Source: Lithospermum erythrorhizon
Lineage: Eukaryota; Streptophyta; Magnoliopsida; Boraginales; Boraginaceae
Direction: 5' to 3'
Assembly (NCBI GenBank): GCA_019722365.1
Contig: JADFUC010000188.1
Location: 682,001-746,000 of the forward strand
Length of the DNA stretch: 64,000 nt
The position numbers and the translations under genes are program-made. Position 1 is the stretch's first letter. Every line of letters starts with the position of its first letter. Below, piece by piece: positions 38,032 through 50,500 of this stretch. The notes under the pieces are model-generated. The model was not told the DNA's origin. It saw only the letters and a program-made list of their open reading frames with translations, and made no database searches.

Positions 38032-39265
38032 AAGAATCTGATGTAGATACTTACTTTAATCAGATAATCTACTATACGAGTATTGCCTACTTTGAGATTG
38101 CAAATGTGGTTCGATTAATATAGTAGTACGCCTATCAGATGAGTATCACCAGTTAATCACGAGCAATGCAAGAGTGCAGCCACAGAGGGCCTCTGACGGC
38201 ATGGCAAACTCGACTCGAATAACTCAAGTTAATATTATATTAACACAAGAAAAGATGAATTTTGTTAACGTAAAATACCAAATTAAGTTGACATCAGTTG
38301 GAACTGAGGCGGTCTAACTCCACTGACCATATTGATACAAGTCGACGCACTCACTCAAATAAAATCCTAATATTAAGACTAATTTGACTCAACATTTCAT
38401 CGCCAAACATTGAATTAATTTGCATCAATTAAATAAACCGAACATAATAACTGACTAACGATTATTACAAACATCGAAAGTGCTCGAATTGACTGCTCAA
38501 AAATTAGACCGAAGTACAATATTATGAACATAAATTAAAATAATGTACAACCTACAATATGAGCAATCTACTATACAATTAATGAAGTACTATAAAATTA
38601 CTATTGTAATGTTTTCAAGTATTTTGTTATTGTAATTTTTATTATAATCTATTGTAAGAGAATATTAGCTTATTGTAATTTCTCACAATATAATTAAAAA
38701 GTAACTTAAAATTACTAGTTTGCCTTTAATTAAAGATTCCTCAAACACTACTCTTCAAAATGAACCCTACCCCGTATTTCCCTTTGTATTCTGGCGCAGA
38801 CATGCCTTCATCTCCGATCAAATCAGACAACCTTCCCCATCAAGGTAGCCTGAGAGGGGGAGAGGCGAATCTGTTTTTGAGTTTTTATGATGTAGGTATT
38901 AGGTAATTGCTTTTTCGATATCTAATTCCTTGCATGTGTACTAGGAATTATTGATATAGTAGCATCTATGGCTCCTGCAATTGCATCCTTATTTTCTCGA
39001 CTTCTCCATATCTGTGAATGTGTGCGTTATTTGCATCCTTAGTTCATGGGGCTTGTTTTGTCCCAAATTGATTCTCATGTTTTGAGTTTTTATGAGGTAA
39101 TATGAGTTCTTAGATTGGGTTTTTTGTTTTGCTCCAAATTGATTATCATATTTTTTATTTTGCTTTTTAGTGGATTTCTACATGGTTATTGTAATTTTCA
39201 GATTTGCAATTGATTCACATTGTTTGACATTGTAATTGATTCAAATTATTTGTAATTAATTTTTT

Positions 39266-39380
39266 TGATTTTTGTAATTTTCATGTATTCATATATTGAA
39301 ATTATTTTTAATTGATTTTTGTAATTTTTCATGTATTCATATATTCAAATTATTTTTAATTGATTTTTCAGATTTTTGGT
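39266..39380. repeat. ~48-bp tandem repeat, ~2.3 copies
   Basis: GATTTTTGTAATTTT, CATGTATTCATATATT, AAATTATTTTTAATT repeats about every 48 bp. Confidence 0.65.
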
Positions 39381-39394
39381 TTGATTAGCCATTG

Positions 39395-39787
39395 TTAAAA
39401 TTCAGATCCAATAACAACCGAATACGAATATCGAATTCATTTAAAAACGATTTCGAATATCGAATACGAATATGATATACGAACCAAATAACAAATATGA
39501 ACCAAATATCGAACACGGATCGAATATTACAAAACGAATCGAATACCGAATACGGACCAAATATTCCAAAACGAATCGAATACGAACGGAATATTACAAA
39601 ACGAACCGACAATGGGACATATTTCATGGTCAGTCGAATAAAAATTATAGCATTCGTATTCGAAATTAAATCGAATCTTACAATGATGTTCGAATTCGAT
39701 TCGGATTCGAAATGTTCCAAATTCAAATATGGAATCGTCGAATCCGAACCCGAATAGTTCGAAAATGATTCGGATCGCATCCATCCC
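39395..39787. mobile_element. TTCGAA-rich dispersed element, copy 3
   Basis: It is rich in CGAATACGAATATCGAA and rc words and ends near GATTCGGATCGCATCC. It is open in several frames on both strands only because the repeat lacks stops. Related to the segments at 18537 and 35319. Confidence 0.45.
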
Positions 39788-40140
39788 TACTCATCAACTC
39801 ACTCATTTAGTCTTGAGGGAGTCAGGCTCGAGCTTGGCTTAATCTGCATTGAACTTGAATGAGCTAGTTTGAGATTCTATTGATGTTTAGCTTGGCTCGA
39901 CGAAACAACCCATTGAGCCCAAACGAAACATGAACAGCTCAAAGCATTCCCGCTATTATTAACGAAATTCGTGACAGACAAACTCATCCTATAGTTTGCA
40001 ACAATCTGGAACAATATTTATTACACCAAGATTTATTACTATATAGTTTCCTTTTCCTATTTCACTAATTTAATATCTCGTCTGCACCCATTAAATTACG
40101 GTGTTGAAAAATCACCCTCTTTTCTGAAGAGTTGTAAACT

Positions 40141-42972
40141 ATGAAGAACAGAAGCGGAAAAATAATTGGAAGAGCAGGATCAGCTGCAGTTGGTCTACAA
40201 ACTCTCATTTTACTCTGCCTTTTCTTCTTCTTCTTATTAGGGACATTCTTGTTCCCAACTCTATTGTCTCAAGAGGTAATTCAATGATCAAGTTGCTACA
40301 TAAACATTCATTTTTTTATTTCTTAAACTTAACTGCCAAAGTTTGAATCCTCGATCTTACTCTATCTAACCACTACACCAAACTCCCACCCGAATAAAAC
40401 AAGCATGCATCATGTTTAATTTGTTCACTTTTTTTTTTTGGTGAGACAGCGTCCCGAATTCCAACCATTAGTTCATGGTAAGACAGGAGAGAGCTTTCTC
40501 ACTTCAATTCCCTTTCAGGTGTGTTTTAATGTTTTTCAAACTTTATATTTCAGTTAGTGGGAAATGACTATTTAGCTCTATTTGTAAGTGTAGTGTTTGA
40601 GAAAGCTTCATTTATGGCAAAATACTATTTCAAGCGATCAATCATGCGTCATAATGTTTTAAAGAACGAAGATAACGGTTTCACTATCTCAACCTTTATA
40701 ACAGACTTGAACATAGTGTCAATGTGTCATATGTCCCTTTGTCATTAATTTATACATGAATGGCATAAATGATCCATTGCTATAAGTCTATAACATAGAC
40801 TTGAACATAGTGTCAATCGTTTATTCAATCGACTTCTCCTTTGAAAATAATTTCATTTTTTGTATTCTTTCGATCATGTTTAGGCGATCCCGATTATTGG
40901 ATAAGACTTGGTTTGGTTTAGTTACATTGTTTGTTCGATCGTGTAGGTCTTAAGTTGGAAGCCTCGTGCATTGTACTTTCCTGGTTTTGCGACTTCAGAA
41001 GAATGTGAAAGCATAATCAAAATGGCGAAAAATCATCTAGAGCCATCGCATGTGAAACTAAAAAAGGGGGAGATGGAAGAAAACAACAAAGGTACCAGGA
41101 CAAGGTATATTTATTTCTTGTATTAATAAGCAGCTAAATTGATAGAAAATTATCAACAGGGTTGGGAAATCTTTAAAAAATGTGCATATGAAATGGTAGT
41201 TTTAGTAAGACCTTCTATTACTATACAGTTCTGGCATGTTTATAAGTGCATCGGAAGACAAAACGGGGATTTTGGACTCAATTGAGAAGAAAATAGAAAA
41301 GGCTACAATGATCCCCAGGATACATGGAGAGGTAATTCTTGTTAATTATTGACATACACCGTTACCATTTTTTCCTCCTATGCACCTTGATTTAGATAGA
41401 ATTCGTTAATTTCTCGTAACTTAACACTTCTAAGTAAATTTAGCCATGTTTGCGGATAATATAAGGGCTTAGACTTGGTGTACCAACTTTAGAGCAATGA
41501 AGAGAATAAAATGCAATTGCTATATTATTTAGTTTTTTCTATTGATTTACACTATTGAAGAGGATTTATAGCCCTACTGTCCGTTAGTTAACGGATGATA
41601 CCTGCTCTATCGATACTTAACTTGCAAATGTATCCTAAATTTTGTTTTCATGATTGACTGAAAATGATCGTTTTGTTTCAGTCTTTTAATGTGTTGAGGT
41701 ATCAGATAGGCCAGAGCTATTTTTCTCACTATGATGCATTTGATCCTTCTATATATGGAAGGCAAGAGGCTCAAAGGGTATGCTCAATAATTTATTGTAC
41801 ATACATTCTTACTATATAGCCTAACTAATAATATGATACCACATTTCAAATTCAATCTTGTTTGGTATACGAGCAACCTATTATATGCTCAAATTTCTAG
41901 TCATTGGTAGCTAGCACAGTCCTCTGCTGGTTTCCTATATAGTCATTATGCGCTAATTTAGTCATGTAATATCCACGAAAGCTCTATTCACAGAAGACAA
42001 AGAGGTACTCCCCTATTAGAACAGTGACAAATGTGTCATATACTCAGACTGGAATTAATCATAATTCGCGTGCTTTTGATCTTTGAAATTCAGATTCTAA
42101 TGCATTTACCTACTTCTCTCAGTCCATTGCCTTGCCAACTTCTGCATGAACTGAAAATTTAGCTTATGTTATATCAAACCTGGTTGAGAATAACAAAAAT
42201 TCATGATCACTAAAGTGGTCCTATTATGTCTTTCTATATCTGAGTGCTCTTACGGCCTCAGTTCCATTAGAAGCCTTTCTCAGTAAAGAATGTCCAAGTA
42301 ATCATCATAGACTATATGTGATAGAAAGCACTCATATTTGTATGACTGTGGACTATTAAATGTTGCAGGTGGCTTCCTTTCTCTTGTATTTGTCGGATGT
42401 TGAAGAAGGGGGAGAAACCACATTCCCTTATGAGGTATAGGTCAAGCTCGTTGTGTTTCCCATTCCGTTCCAATCTTCCTGCTTCCTTGAAATCAAAATT
42501 CATCTTACAATGCTTTAAATGCACAGAATGAGGAGAACATGGATGGTAAATACAATTATCGCGACTGCATAGGTCTTAAAGTAAAGCCACGTAGAGGGGA
42601 TGGACTCCTCTTCTATTCACTACATATAAATGGTACTATGGATCTGGTAAGAGTTTCATCAGAACTATTCAAATTACCACATTTTATCGATTTAGAATTT
42701 GTTTTTATCATATTCTAAGTTTTGTTTACGGCTTGACAACAAGGCTCGGGTCTAGCTGCTTAGTTGATGCCCATGCATCACTTGATCACGATTCTCGTTT
42801 ATCCCTGCTAAGATCATTAAAACATTTCCTTTCTTCAATTGTTGCTTATTGTTGCATTGATCTTGTGGGGGTCAATTGCAGACGTCGCTTCCATGGTAGC
42901 TGCCCTGTGGTCAGAGGAGAAAAATGGGTGGCTACGAAGTGGATAAGAGATCAAGAACTATACAATATGTGA
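40141..42972 (+). CDS. Prolyl 4-hydroxylase (P4H9-like), frameshifted in the last exon
   Basis: Eight GT-AG exons fit a plant prolyl 4-hydroxylase: 40141-40275, 40450-40518, 40947-41104, 41229-41331, 41682-41777, 42369-42434, 42527-42646 and 42882 on. The enzyme hydroxylates proline in extensins and arabinogalactan proteins in the ER/Golgi, using Fe(II), 2-oxoglutarate and oxygen. Residues about 20-40 form a type II signal anchor. VLSWKPRALYFPGFAT starts the conserved region, and the iron ligands His171 and Asp173 sit in SHYDAF. The last exon should read TSLHGSCPV, with the distal iron-ligand His, but carries an extra C (CC at 42891-42892). As written it reads TSLPW and stops at TAG 42897-42899, after 254 residues. 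The +1 frame contains HGSCPVVRGEKWVATKW to TGA 42970-42972. Either a one-base assembly error or a recently disabled gene fits. P4H9 is my closest recalled match; the subfamily is uncertain. Confidence 0.85.
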
Positions 42973-43908
42973 TGTACCATAGCATTTTGTTCATGACACT
43001 TTACTGGAATGTATGGTGCTCTCTTTTATACTTCAATTTTATTTCATGTAAAATTCAAGATATCAGAGTTTTCCTTTTAACCACTTTAACACAAGGTTCG
43101 CTCCTTATGATAGAAACCCATAGTGCATGAAAAGTCGAGTGTGTTGATACTTAACGCATTAGTTTTTTATTAATTAAGCTATGTCTTGAGGCAGATGAAC
43201 TCATTACCTAATTTAGTTCATTACTTGCAACAATTGTGAGTGAGATGATTCCCTAGTTTAGTTTATTCACAATGCCACACGGAGGTAATAATAATTGTCT
43301 GTTTATTGCATCTTCAACATTATGAAAATCTGGTCAACAAACACTCTCATTGAGTCAACTACCTGCTGACTCAGCATAATAGTCGAGGTTGTAATGTTTG
43401 TGATACCATGCAAAATTTATAATGTAATAATAATAAGAATAATATTCGAGTATTACTCTATATCATACATGTATATGTAATTTGTATATATAGAATAAGA
43501 TACAAACAATAACGGAAATGAAATCATAACATAATTAAATCATTAAATAGCAAATAGTATAACTAATATGCTCAACATAAATCCGTGAAGAAGAGTCTTA
43601 CTACAGCTATGCAGAGGAATAGTGAATGATTTCTTTCCTTATTAATTCTTCATAATAACTAATATGGTGAGTTGATTGTATTTGGCCTCCAAGACTTGCC
43701 AAATACTCTGTATGTATTTGTTCCATTAATTATAATGCAAAGATATGGCTAAAAAAATGAAATAAGTGGACTAACTATTAACTAATCCATATATAAAGAA
43801 GCTGTATCAGCTACCATTTTATTTGAATCACACTAAAATTAACATGATAAACATATGAGAAAAGAAGAATACAATAAGAAGTGGTTTTCTTGGAAGATTC
43901 TGATGATC
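42973..43908. other. Intergenic region before the NCH1-like gene
   Basis: AT-rich and non-coding. No transposon ends or RNA genes are recognised. It should hold the P4H 3' end and the NCH1 promoter. Confidence 0.5.
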
Positions 43909-46301
43909 ATGCAACAGAAATCTCCTGAGAAGGAGCTTATTTGTAGAGCTATGAAGAGAACTAGTGAATGGTTTCATTCCTTACTCACTCTTCATAATCT
44001 TTTTTCTCCTTTATTAGTCAATCAATTTGAACAAAATATACAAAACACTAGTTTGCTTTATATTTTTTTTTTGGAAACTCTCACCTTGAGTATGATTTTA
44101 AAGCAAGAAATTCGAAGTGACGTAACTGTTATTGTTGGAGGAACTTCTTTTTCATTGCACAAGGTATTTTTTATCTCCAAAGACTATATGTTCAATTATT
44201 TGTTGCTCTTTCCAATCTTGATGTATTCATTTTGCATGAAGCAGTTTCCGTTGGTTTCTAAGTCTGGGCGGTTAAGAAAGCTAGTCTCAGAATCTACCGA
44301 TGCAAATGTTTCTGTAATTGAGCTTCCTGACATTCCTGGTGGAGATGAAGGATTTGAACTAGCGGCTAAATTCTGTTATGGAATCAATTTGGAGATTGGA
44401 ATGGAGAATATTGCTATGCTTCGATGTGCAGCAGAGTTTCTTGAAATGTCTGAAGATTATGCAGTTGGAAATTTAGTAGGAAGAACAGAGAGTTATCTTA
44501 ATGATGTGGCTCTTAAAAGCGTTAACGGGGCTGTTTCCATACTGCATTCTGCAGAATGTTTTCTTCAGATAGCTGAGAAAGTAAAACTTGTGAGTCAATG
44601 TATAGATATGATTGCGTATATTGCCTATCAGGACTGCCAATTTTCTTCGCCTTCTAGTAGGAGAGAGAGTGGTAGAGTTTCACACCAGAAGCCTATATTT
44701 GATAAGTGGGCAGAGGATTTGGTTATGCTGAGGATTGATCTGTTTCAAAGAGTCCTTATTGCTATGATGGCTAAAGGATTTAAACCGTGCGCCATTGCTC
44801 CGTTGTTGATGTTGTATGCTCAGAAGTCTCTCCGAGGTTTGGTAAGATCTTATCCCTTAAATTTGATTTGTTAAGAAGTTATATGTCCTTGATAATTGAC
44901 GAGTTGCAGTTTCTATATTGATATCCTTTTCTGTAGCATCATTATGTTTTGATGAAAATATCATCTGATGGTTCTTAACATGTAACAAGTATTGAACTAT
45001 CAATGACCATAATGTAATCAGCAATTATTTTGAAACAAGAAATAGCAATTAATCACAATTTGATATCCATATGAAATAATAGGTTCATCCACCTCCTTGG
45101 CAGGAAATATATGGTAAAGGGAGGAAAAAGATAGTGGGGGAGGAAGAACATGATAAGAGAGTAATCCTAGAATCAATTGTTGGTCTTTTACCAAGAGAGA
45201 AAAATGCAATGTCGGTTAGTTTTCTCTCAATGCTGCTTCGAGCTGCAATATATTTGGAAGCAACAGTTGCTTGTAGGTTGGACCTGGAGAAAAGAATGGC
45301 GCTACAACTTGGACAAGCCGTGCTAAATGATCTATTATCTCCTTCATATTCCATCAATGTGGACGCATTGTTTGATGTGGAAACTGTGCAGCGTATCATG
45401 ATGAATTATTTGCAGTATGATTTGGAAAGTAAGAACTTATGCTCCAATCCAGACGAAAAACTTGAAGTGCCTCTACCAAGTGAAATGGAGAGAGTGGGGA
45501 TGTTAATTGAGAGTTATCTAGCTAAGATAGCTTCTGACAGTAACTTATCTGTTTCTAATTTCATTAGTCTTGCTGAATTGATCCCTGATCAAGCAAAAAT
45601 CACAGAAGATGGAATGTATGGGGCTATTGATATCTACTTGAAGGTATGGATCATATTACCTACTTCTTTGTCCATATTTCTACAATAGATGTACCATCTT
45701 GTTCAATATTAAATCTACAAGCTAATATGGCTATGTAAACTTCTGGGTTTATAGAATTAGCCATTAACACTAACACTTATCTACTATGAAATTTAAGGCT
45801 CATCCTGCTATAAGCGACATGGAGAGAGAGAAAGTTTGCAGTGCCATGGACTACCAAAAGCTATCGCGGGAAGCATGTTCTCACGTAGCTCAGAATGACC
45901 GCCTCCCTGTACAGACTGTCGTTAAAGTTCTCTATTATGAACAACAGCGTCTCAGGGATGGCATGGATGGTCGCCCCATAGGTCAAAGTGATACCCACTC
46001 ACCAGTATCTGATGAAAAACTAAAGAGAGAAAATCTGGAACTGAAACTTGAATTACAGAAGGCAAAAATGAAACTGAAAGAAATGGAAATGTCTTCAGAT
46101 ATATCAGCTAGAAGTTCAACATGTACCACTTCGATTGATAAACCATCTGCTGATAAACCTCCCCTGCCCCGAAAATCGTTCATGAGCTCTGTGTCTAAGA
46201 CTTTGGGGAAGCTGATTTATGCTGATGGATTCTTCAACTCAAGAACACAAAACAAACCAGAAGAAAAGCATCGGCATCGGCATCGGCATTCCATATCGTA
46301 G
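43909..46301 (+). CDS. NCH1: NPH3/RPT2-like BTB protein, NCH1 type
   Basis: Exons are 43909-43970, about 44091-44163, 44245-44841, 45104-45643 and 45798-46301, about 591 residues; recalled Arabidopsis NCH1 is of similar length. The start MQQKSPEKELICRAMKRTSE aligns with the NCH1 N-terminus. The BTB/POZ domain (about 28-130) includes SDVTVIVGGTSFSLHK joined to FPLVSKSGRL, which shows that the open 81-bp stretch 44164-44244 is an intron. The NPH3 domain follows (WAEDLVMLRIDLFQRVL, then LPREKNAMSVSFLSMLLRAA and LSREACSHVAQNDRLPVQT). A coiled coil lies near 500-530 (KRENLELKLELQKAKMKLKE). The C-terminus is RHSIS, the RxS 14-3-3 motif known in NPH3 proteins. NCH1 acts with RPT2 downstream of phototropins in chloroplast accumulation. 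The exon 1-2 join is uncertain: the best in-phase choice turns the usual SEW into SEC. A further in-frame ATG lies at 43903. Confidence 0.92.
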
Positions 46302-46627
46302 CACTCTTCGGATTGTCACTTGGCTTTTTAGACACTGATACAGCTCTTGTTTGATTAGTATCAATGAAAATGAAGTTAGATTTTTCCAACTCCTTTTGTG
46401 TAATTTTGTCCAACAAATGATATTCAATGCATGATGATAAGCTTAGCATAGAGAAGTACACTAGCAAAGAAACGAGTCACCAATAAACATCCATATAATT
46501 ACCATTAATCACAATTTTAGTTAGTCAATAACATAGAAAGTCAAAAAGGAAGTACACACTAATCTATCTTAATCATGATTTCAGACATTAAGTGGTTGAC
46601 CTCATCCCTGTTTCATCTTTATCATCA

Positions 46628-47530
46628 TCAAGTCATCCTGAGACTTAAAACTTGAAAAAGAGGAGGATTATTGTTTACTGATCTGTCTTGTCTCAAATTC
46701 TCTTCACAAACAACGTTATTATTCAACCCGACTCTTGTTTCTCGAAGAAAATTATGATTTGATTTTATAGGCATATGATGATCATCCACCCTCCATTTCT
46801 GGCTGGTATAATCTAGTCTAGAAGTGTTAATCTTTTGCTGAGGATCATTCTGTTTCTTGATGTTGTTCGACGAAGAAGAAGATAGACTTGTCCCAGAACA
46901 ATTGTCCGACTTCAGTAATGATAATGGTACATCAGCTACTTTCCTTCTCCTGTAAAAACTCTTGGAAGGGCCTAATGTTAGTTCCAGTAGTTCACTTTCA
47001 TCCACCATATTTGCATTTTTGAGGAAACCATTTTCTGCATTATTGTTGTTATCTTCCTCAACTGGCATTTCCATGTCTATACCATGTATTTTCTCCTTAT
47101 AGTTCTTGAAATTCCATGTGGCCTGTTCTTGATTGTTTTGAAGTGATCTTTTGATGTTCTTCATTAGCATTTTCTGAATTTGATATAGTCGATGAAGCTC
47201 AAAAACCTGGAAAGTTGAACAAACTATAATAAAAATGTATACCATTTCTTCTCATATGGGCAATATTATTAAAAATTCAGAAAGTTTCATAAAATCGTAT
47301 TAAACTCGGACACCTAAATGTCATTCAGATATTATAAAAATACATGAGACTATGAAAGGACTGATGAAAATTACCTGCTCTCTAAAAACTTCCTCATGAT
47401 TTAACATGGCCAACCTCATATGTTCCTTAAAAGGATTCACAAGCTTCTCCATTAGAAGGGGTATTGATTTATTTTTCAAGGATTGTGGTTGATCAGAAGC
47501 TACTTGAATAATTGAATTATGTTCTTCCAA
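46628..47530 (-). CDS. Small plant protein with VFELHRLYQIQKMLM motif (function unknown)
   Basis: Two minus-strand exons, 47530-47375 and 47206-46628, joined by GT-AG in phase 0, give 244 residues. The N-terminal half is probably helical and leads across the junction FREQ|VFELHRLYQIQKMLM, a motif also seen in larger DUF863-type plant proteins. The C-terminal half is polar, with SELLELTLGPS, an RRRK cluster and Asn/Ser-rich runs. No catalytic residues or membrane spans are visible. It is tail to tail with the NCH1-like gene (stop codons 326 bp apart). I recall At5g67390 as an Arabidopsis neighbour of NCH1 with a similar motif, so it may be the orthologue. The database label glycosyltransferase-like for that gene is not supported by anything seen here. 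Confidence 0.75.
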
Positions 47531-50500
47531 TTAATCAAGTTTGAAGCTCTGTATATAGAAAGAGAGATATTGTGCGTATAAGAAGCTCTACCTGAACAAT
47601 GGACCAAAAAAGCAATCATTGAGAAACAAATTTGCAAAAGGTTGCAATAAATAAAGACGACCGAATATCAATTACTCCAATCGTTACATCTTTGTTTTGT
47701 GTCCAACTGAATTATCTCAATTGGTATCTCATCACATAAAGACAAGCAAATATTTACATTAGCACATGTTGTCAATTTATCAACTTATCTAGTTCTTTAT
47801 AGTCACGGCATTGATAAGCCAAGGCATCATTTTCATTGCAGCATGAGAGAACATAAGTGCCTTAAAGAATATACCAAGTAATATCTTAGATATTTTCACC
47901 AATCTTATCTTTCCTTGTCCAACAGTACTCTTAATAATTCATCCTATAGTACTCAAACTTTATACACTTCATTTCTTTGAAATTGACCGTTTTCAATTTT
48001 CATTGTTGAATTTTTACATTTTTTAACTCAAATATATAGTTATGTATATGTTATATAATATTTGACAAAAATTATATAAAAAAAATAATACTTATAATTA
48101 ATATGATAATTTTGTTTTAAATCAAAGTTATACGAAGTATGTGTTAAATAAGACTGCAATGTTCGTCAATTTTGATCATTGTCTCTTTTCGAAATGGAGG
48201 AGGAAGTATCATATTGTTAACAATCTTACATGCAGTCTAGTTCTTGTATATATGGTAATACCTCATTCGTTATTAGATGTTTGTCTCGATAATAGAAATA
48301 TAAATCTTGGAATGTAAAATGATCACATCTATCCCGCCCCACTCTTAAGAACTATACATCATCAATGAGTTTATGAACTTTCATCAAAGAAGAAGAAAAT
48401 ATTCGACGAGTAATAAAAACACATAAATGGTTATAAAACTCAAGATTCATGATGATTACACATCAAAGGAAGATATTGGCGGATGTTCTTTAAATCTTCA
48501 TACCTGTGTATTTACCACCAAAGGAAGATAATAGATTGTTGGAAGCTCTTAAAAGGGAAAACAATATGATTCTCTAAGATAGAAGCCTAACTTTTGTTAG
48601 ATAAGAGTTCCAAAATGAGTATGTAGACCTTCCTCAAATTTCATGATGAGTATATACTGATGGAGATAGAATAAAATAATAGTGAGGTAGTGTACTGAAT
48701 GGATTGAATTGAAGAAGAATATTAGATTTCTAGAAAATTGTTAAGACACAGAAATCAAAAAGTTGATGTTTGCATTTTGGGGTTTATTAAGGCATGCCAA
48801 AGAGATCCAACTACCTTTCTAGCCATTGTACTTCAAACTTTGTGAAAGAGATGCCTCCAGACATGCATGTCCTATCCAGAGTGTTAGATACATAGAATTT
48901 AGTTAAAATATTACTAGCTCGATTTCAATCTATCACACATGCATATTTGTTAATCATTAAAAAATTAACTTTATATAAAAGATGAGCTATGTTATTTATT
49001 GTGATCTTAAGACTTTATTGTTAGATTAGAATATATTATTAATGTGAAAAAATTAAGGACTCATATATAGTTGAGGATCACACGGCCTTGCACTAAGCAT
49101 CTACCTACCCTTTGAAGATCCAGTGAGAAACAAGTATCGTGGCCATTAATTAAACATGTGGGATTAGAATAGTGCCACTATGATGAAGGATAATAATCCA
49201 TTCATTAACAAATGCTTTGAGACTAATTCATGGCCTAGGCTAAGGAGGCAGGCCATGTTAGTATACAACTAGCTACCAAACTTTATGAAACATTGGACAA
49301 TAATTTGAATTAATTTAAGAGAAAATCTGATTTGGGTTGGCATGTATTTTGTTTCAAAACAGTTGGTACAGCTTGGAACATTATATTATCAGGATCCAAT
49401 TATTCCAATAACTTAGATTCAAAGAATTGGAATCGAGGAACATGGCTATTTAAGACAGTGAAAGAGAGATTTCGTTCTAAACAATTCCTAACAGCAATAA
49501 TCATGTCAATCAATAATGTGGAGGATCTTTTTATAATAATGGGCTGAATTTAAAGACGTGAAATTCCAATCTCTCATGGCTTTTATGGCTGGCCATATTC
49601 TTGCGGTGGACAAAGAAACAATATTCTCTTCATCCATATCATTTTTTCCTCGCAAAAATCAATTAAGAATAAAGAAAGAATTCAAGCATCTTATATATTA
49701 ACTTCAAAAATATCACCTAGATAATATTCTATACATTTTCCGCACTTAACATCGCCGATTTTACACGCGCTCATCACCACGAAGTCCGACTGATACTCAC
49801 GATAAACACTCATGATTCCACTCTAAAATCAATCGACAATGTATGAAATAGTCCAAGACCTTATATATTAAACCGATGACACCAGAATCACCAACGCGAG
49901 ACGGTCACTTTAACAACAACTTTCTCACAATGATATTAAATTGAAATTTAACTCACAATGATATTTTTTATTCACTATATATTATCGACACGCCTTCAAT
50001 AACCTGGGCTTCCCACCCAACGGATAGGAGTTGTAGTATTTGATAATATTCAACCTTATCCTTGGCGCTGTTTCGAAACATTTTTCTTATACATATAATT
50101 TAGTAAAAAATAAAATCATTTGGAATTTTCTTATAAATGGGTTGAAATAGTACCCACAGTTTCATTTAATTTAAGTTTATCATCAGGATATATGGATTTG
50201 TCCCTAATAATTAATAAATTTATGAAATTGATATGATGATTGTATTTAATTCCCACTTATTAATGATAATATGATATCCCTCCCTTCATGACATTTCCAT
50301 GCATGTCTGCCATTTAATTTTATCTGAGATCCTAATAATATAGCATTATTATGATGAGAAAGGAGAGGGACAGGTGACTAGCTGTGCACGCTTTGCCGGT
50401 TCCAGGACCCAGGAGGTGCATCAGCATGCCTAATGTATGGGTCCTCTTTAGCTTTCTCCAAATTCTGATCCACATACTTCAATAATTCATACTACTTCTC

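Noticed and set aside
39385..39784. Open frames rich in Ile, Arg, Phe and Ser on both strands
   Set aside because: They result from the TTCGAA repeat, which lacks stops in several frames.
43855..44874. One continuous 339-residue frame in the NCH1 gene
   Set aside because: It reads through two introns (43971-44090 and 44164-44244) that happen to be open and divisible by three.
49332..49547. 71-residue frame as a gene
   Set aside because: No domain, no splice context and no homologue recognised.
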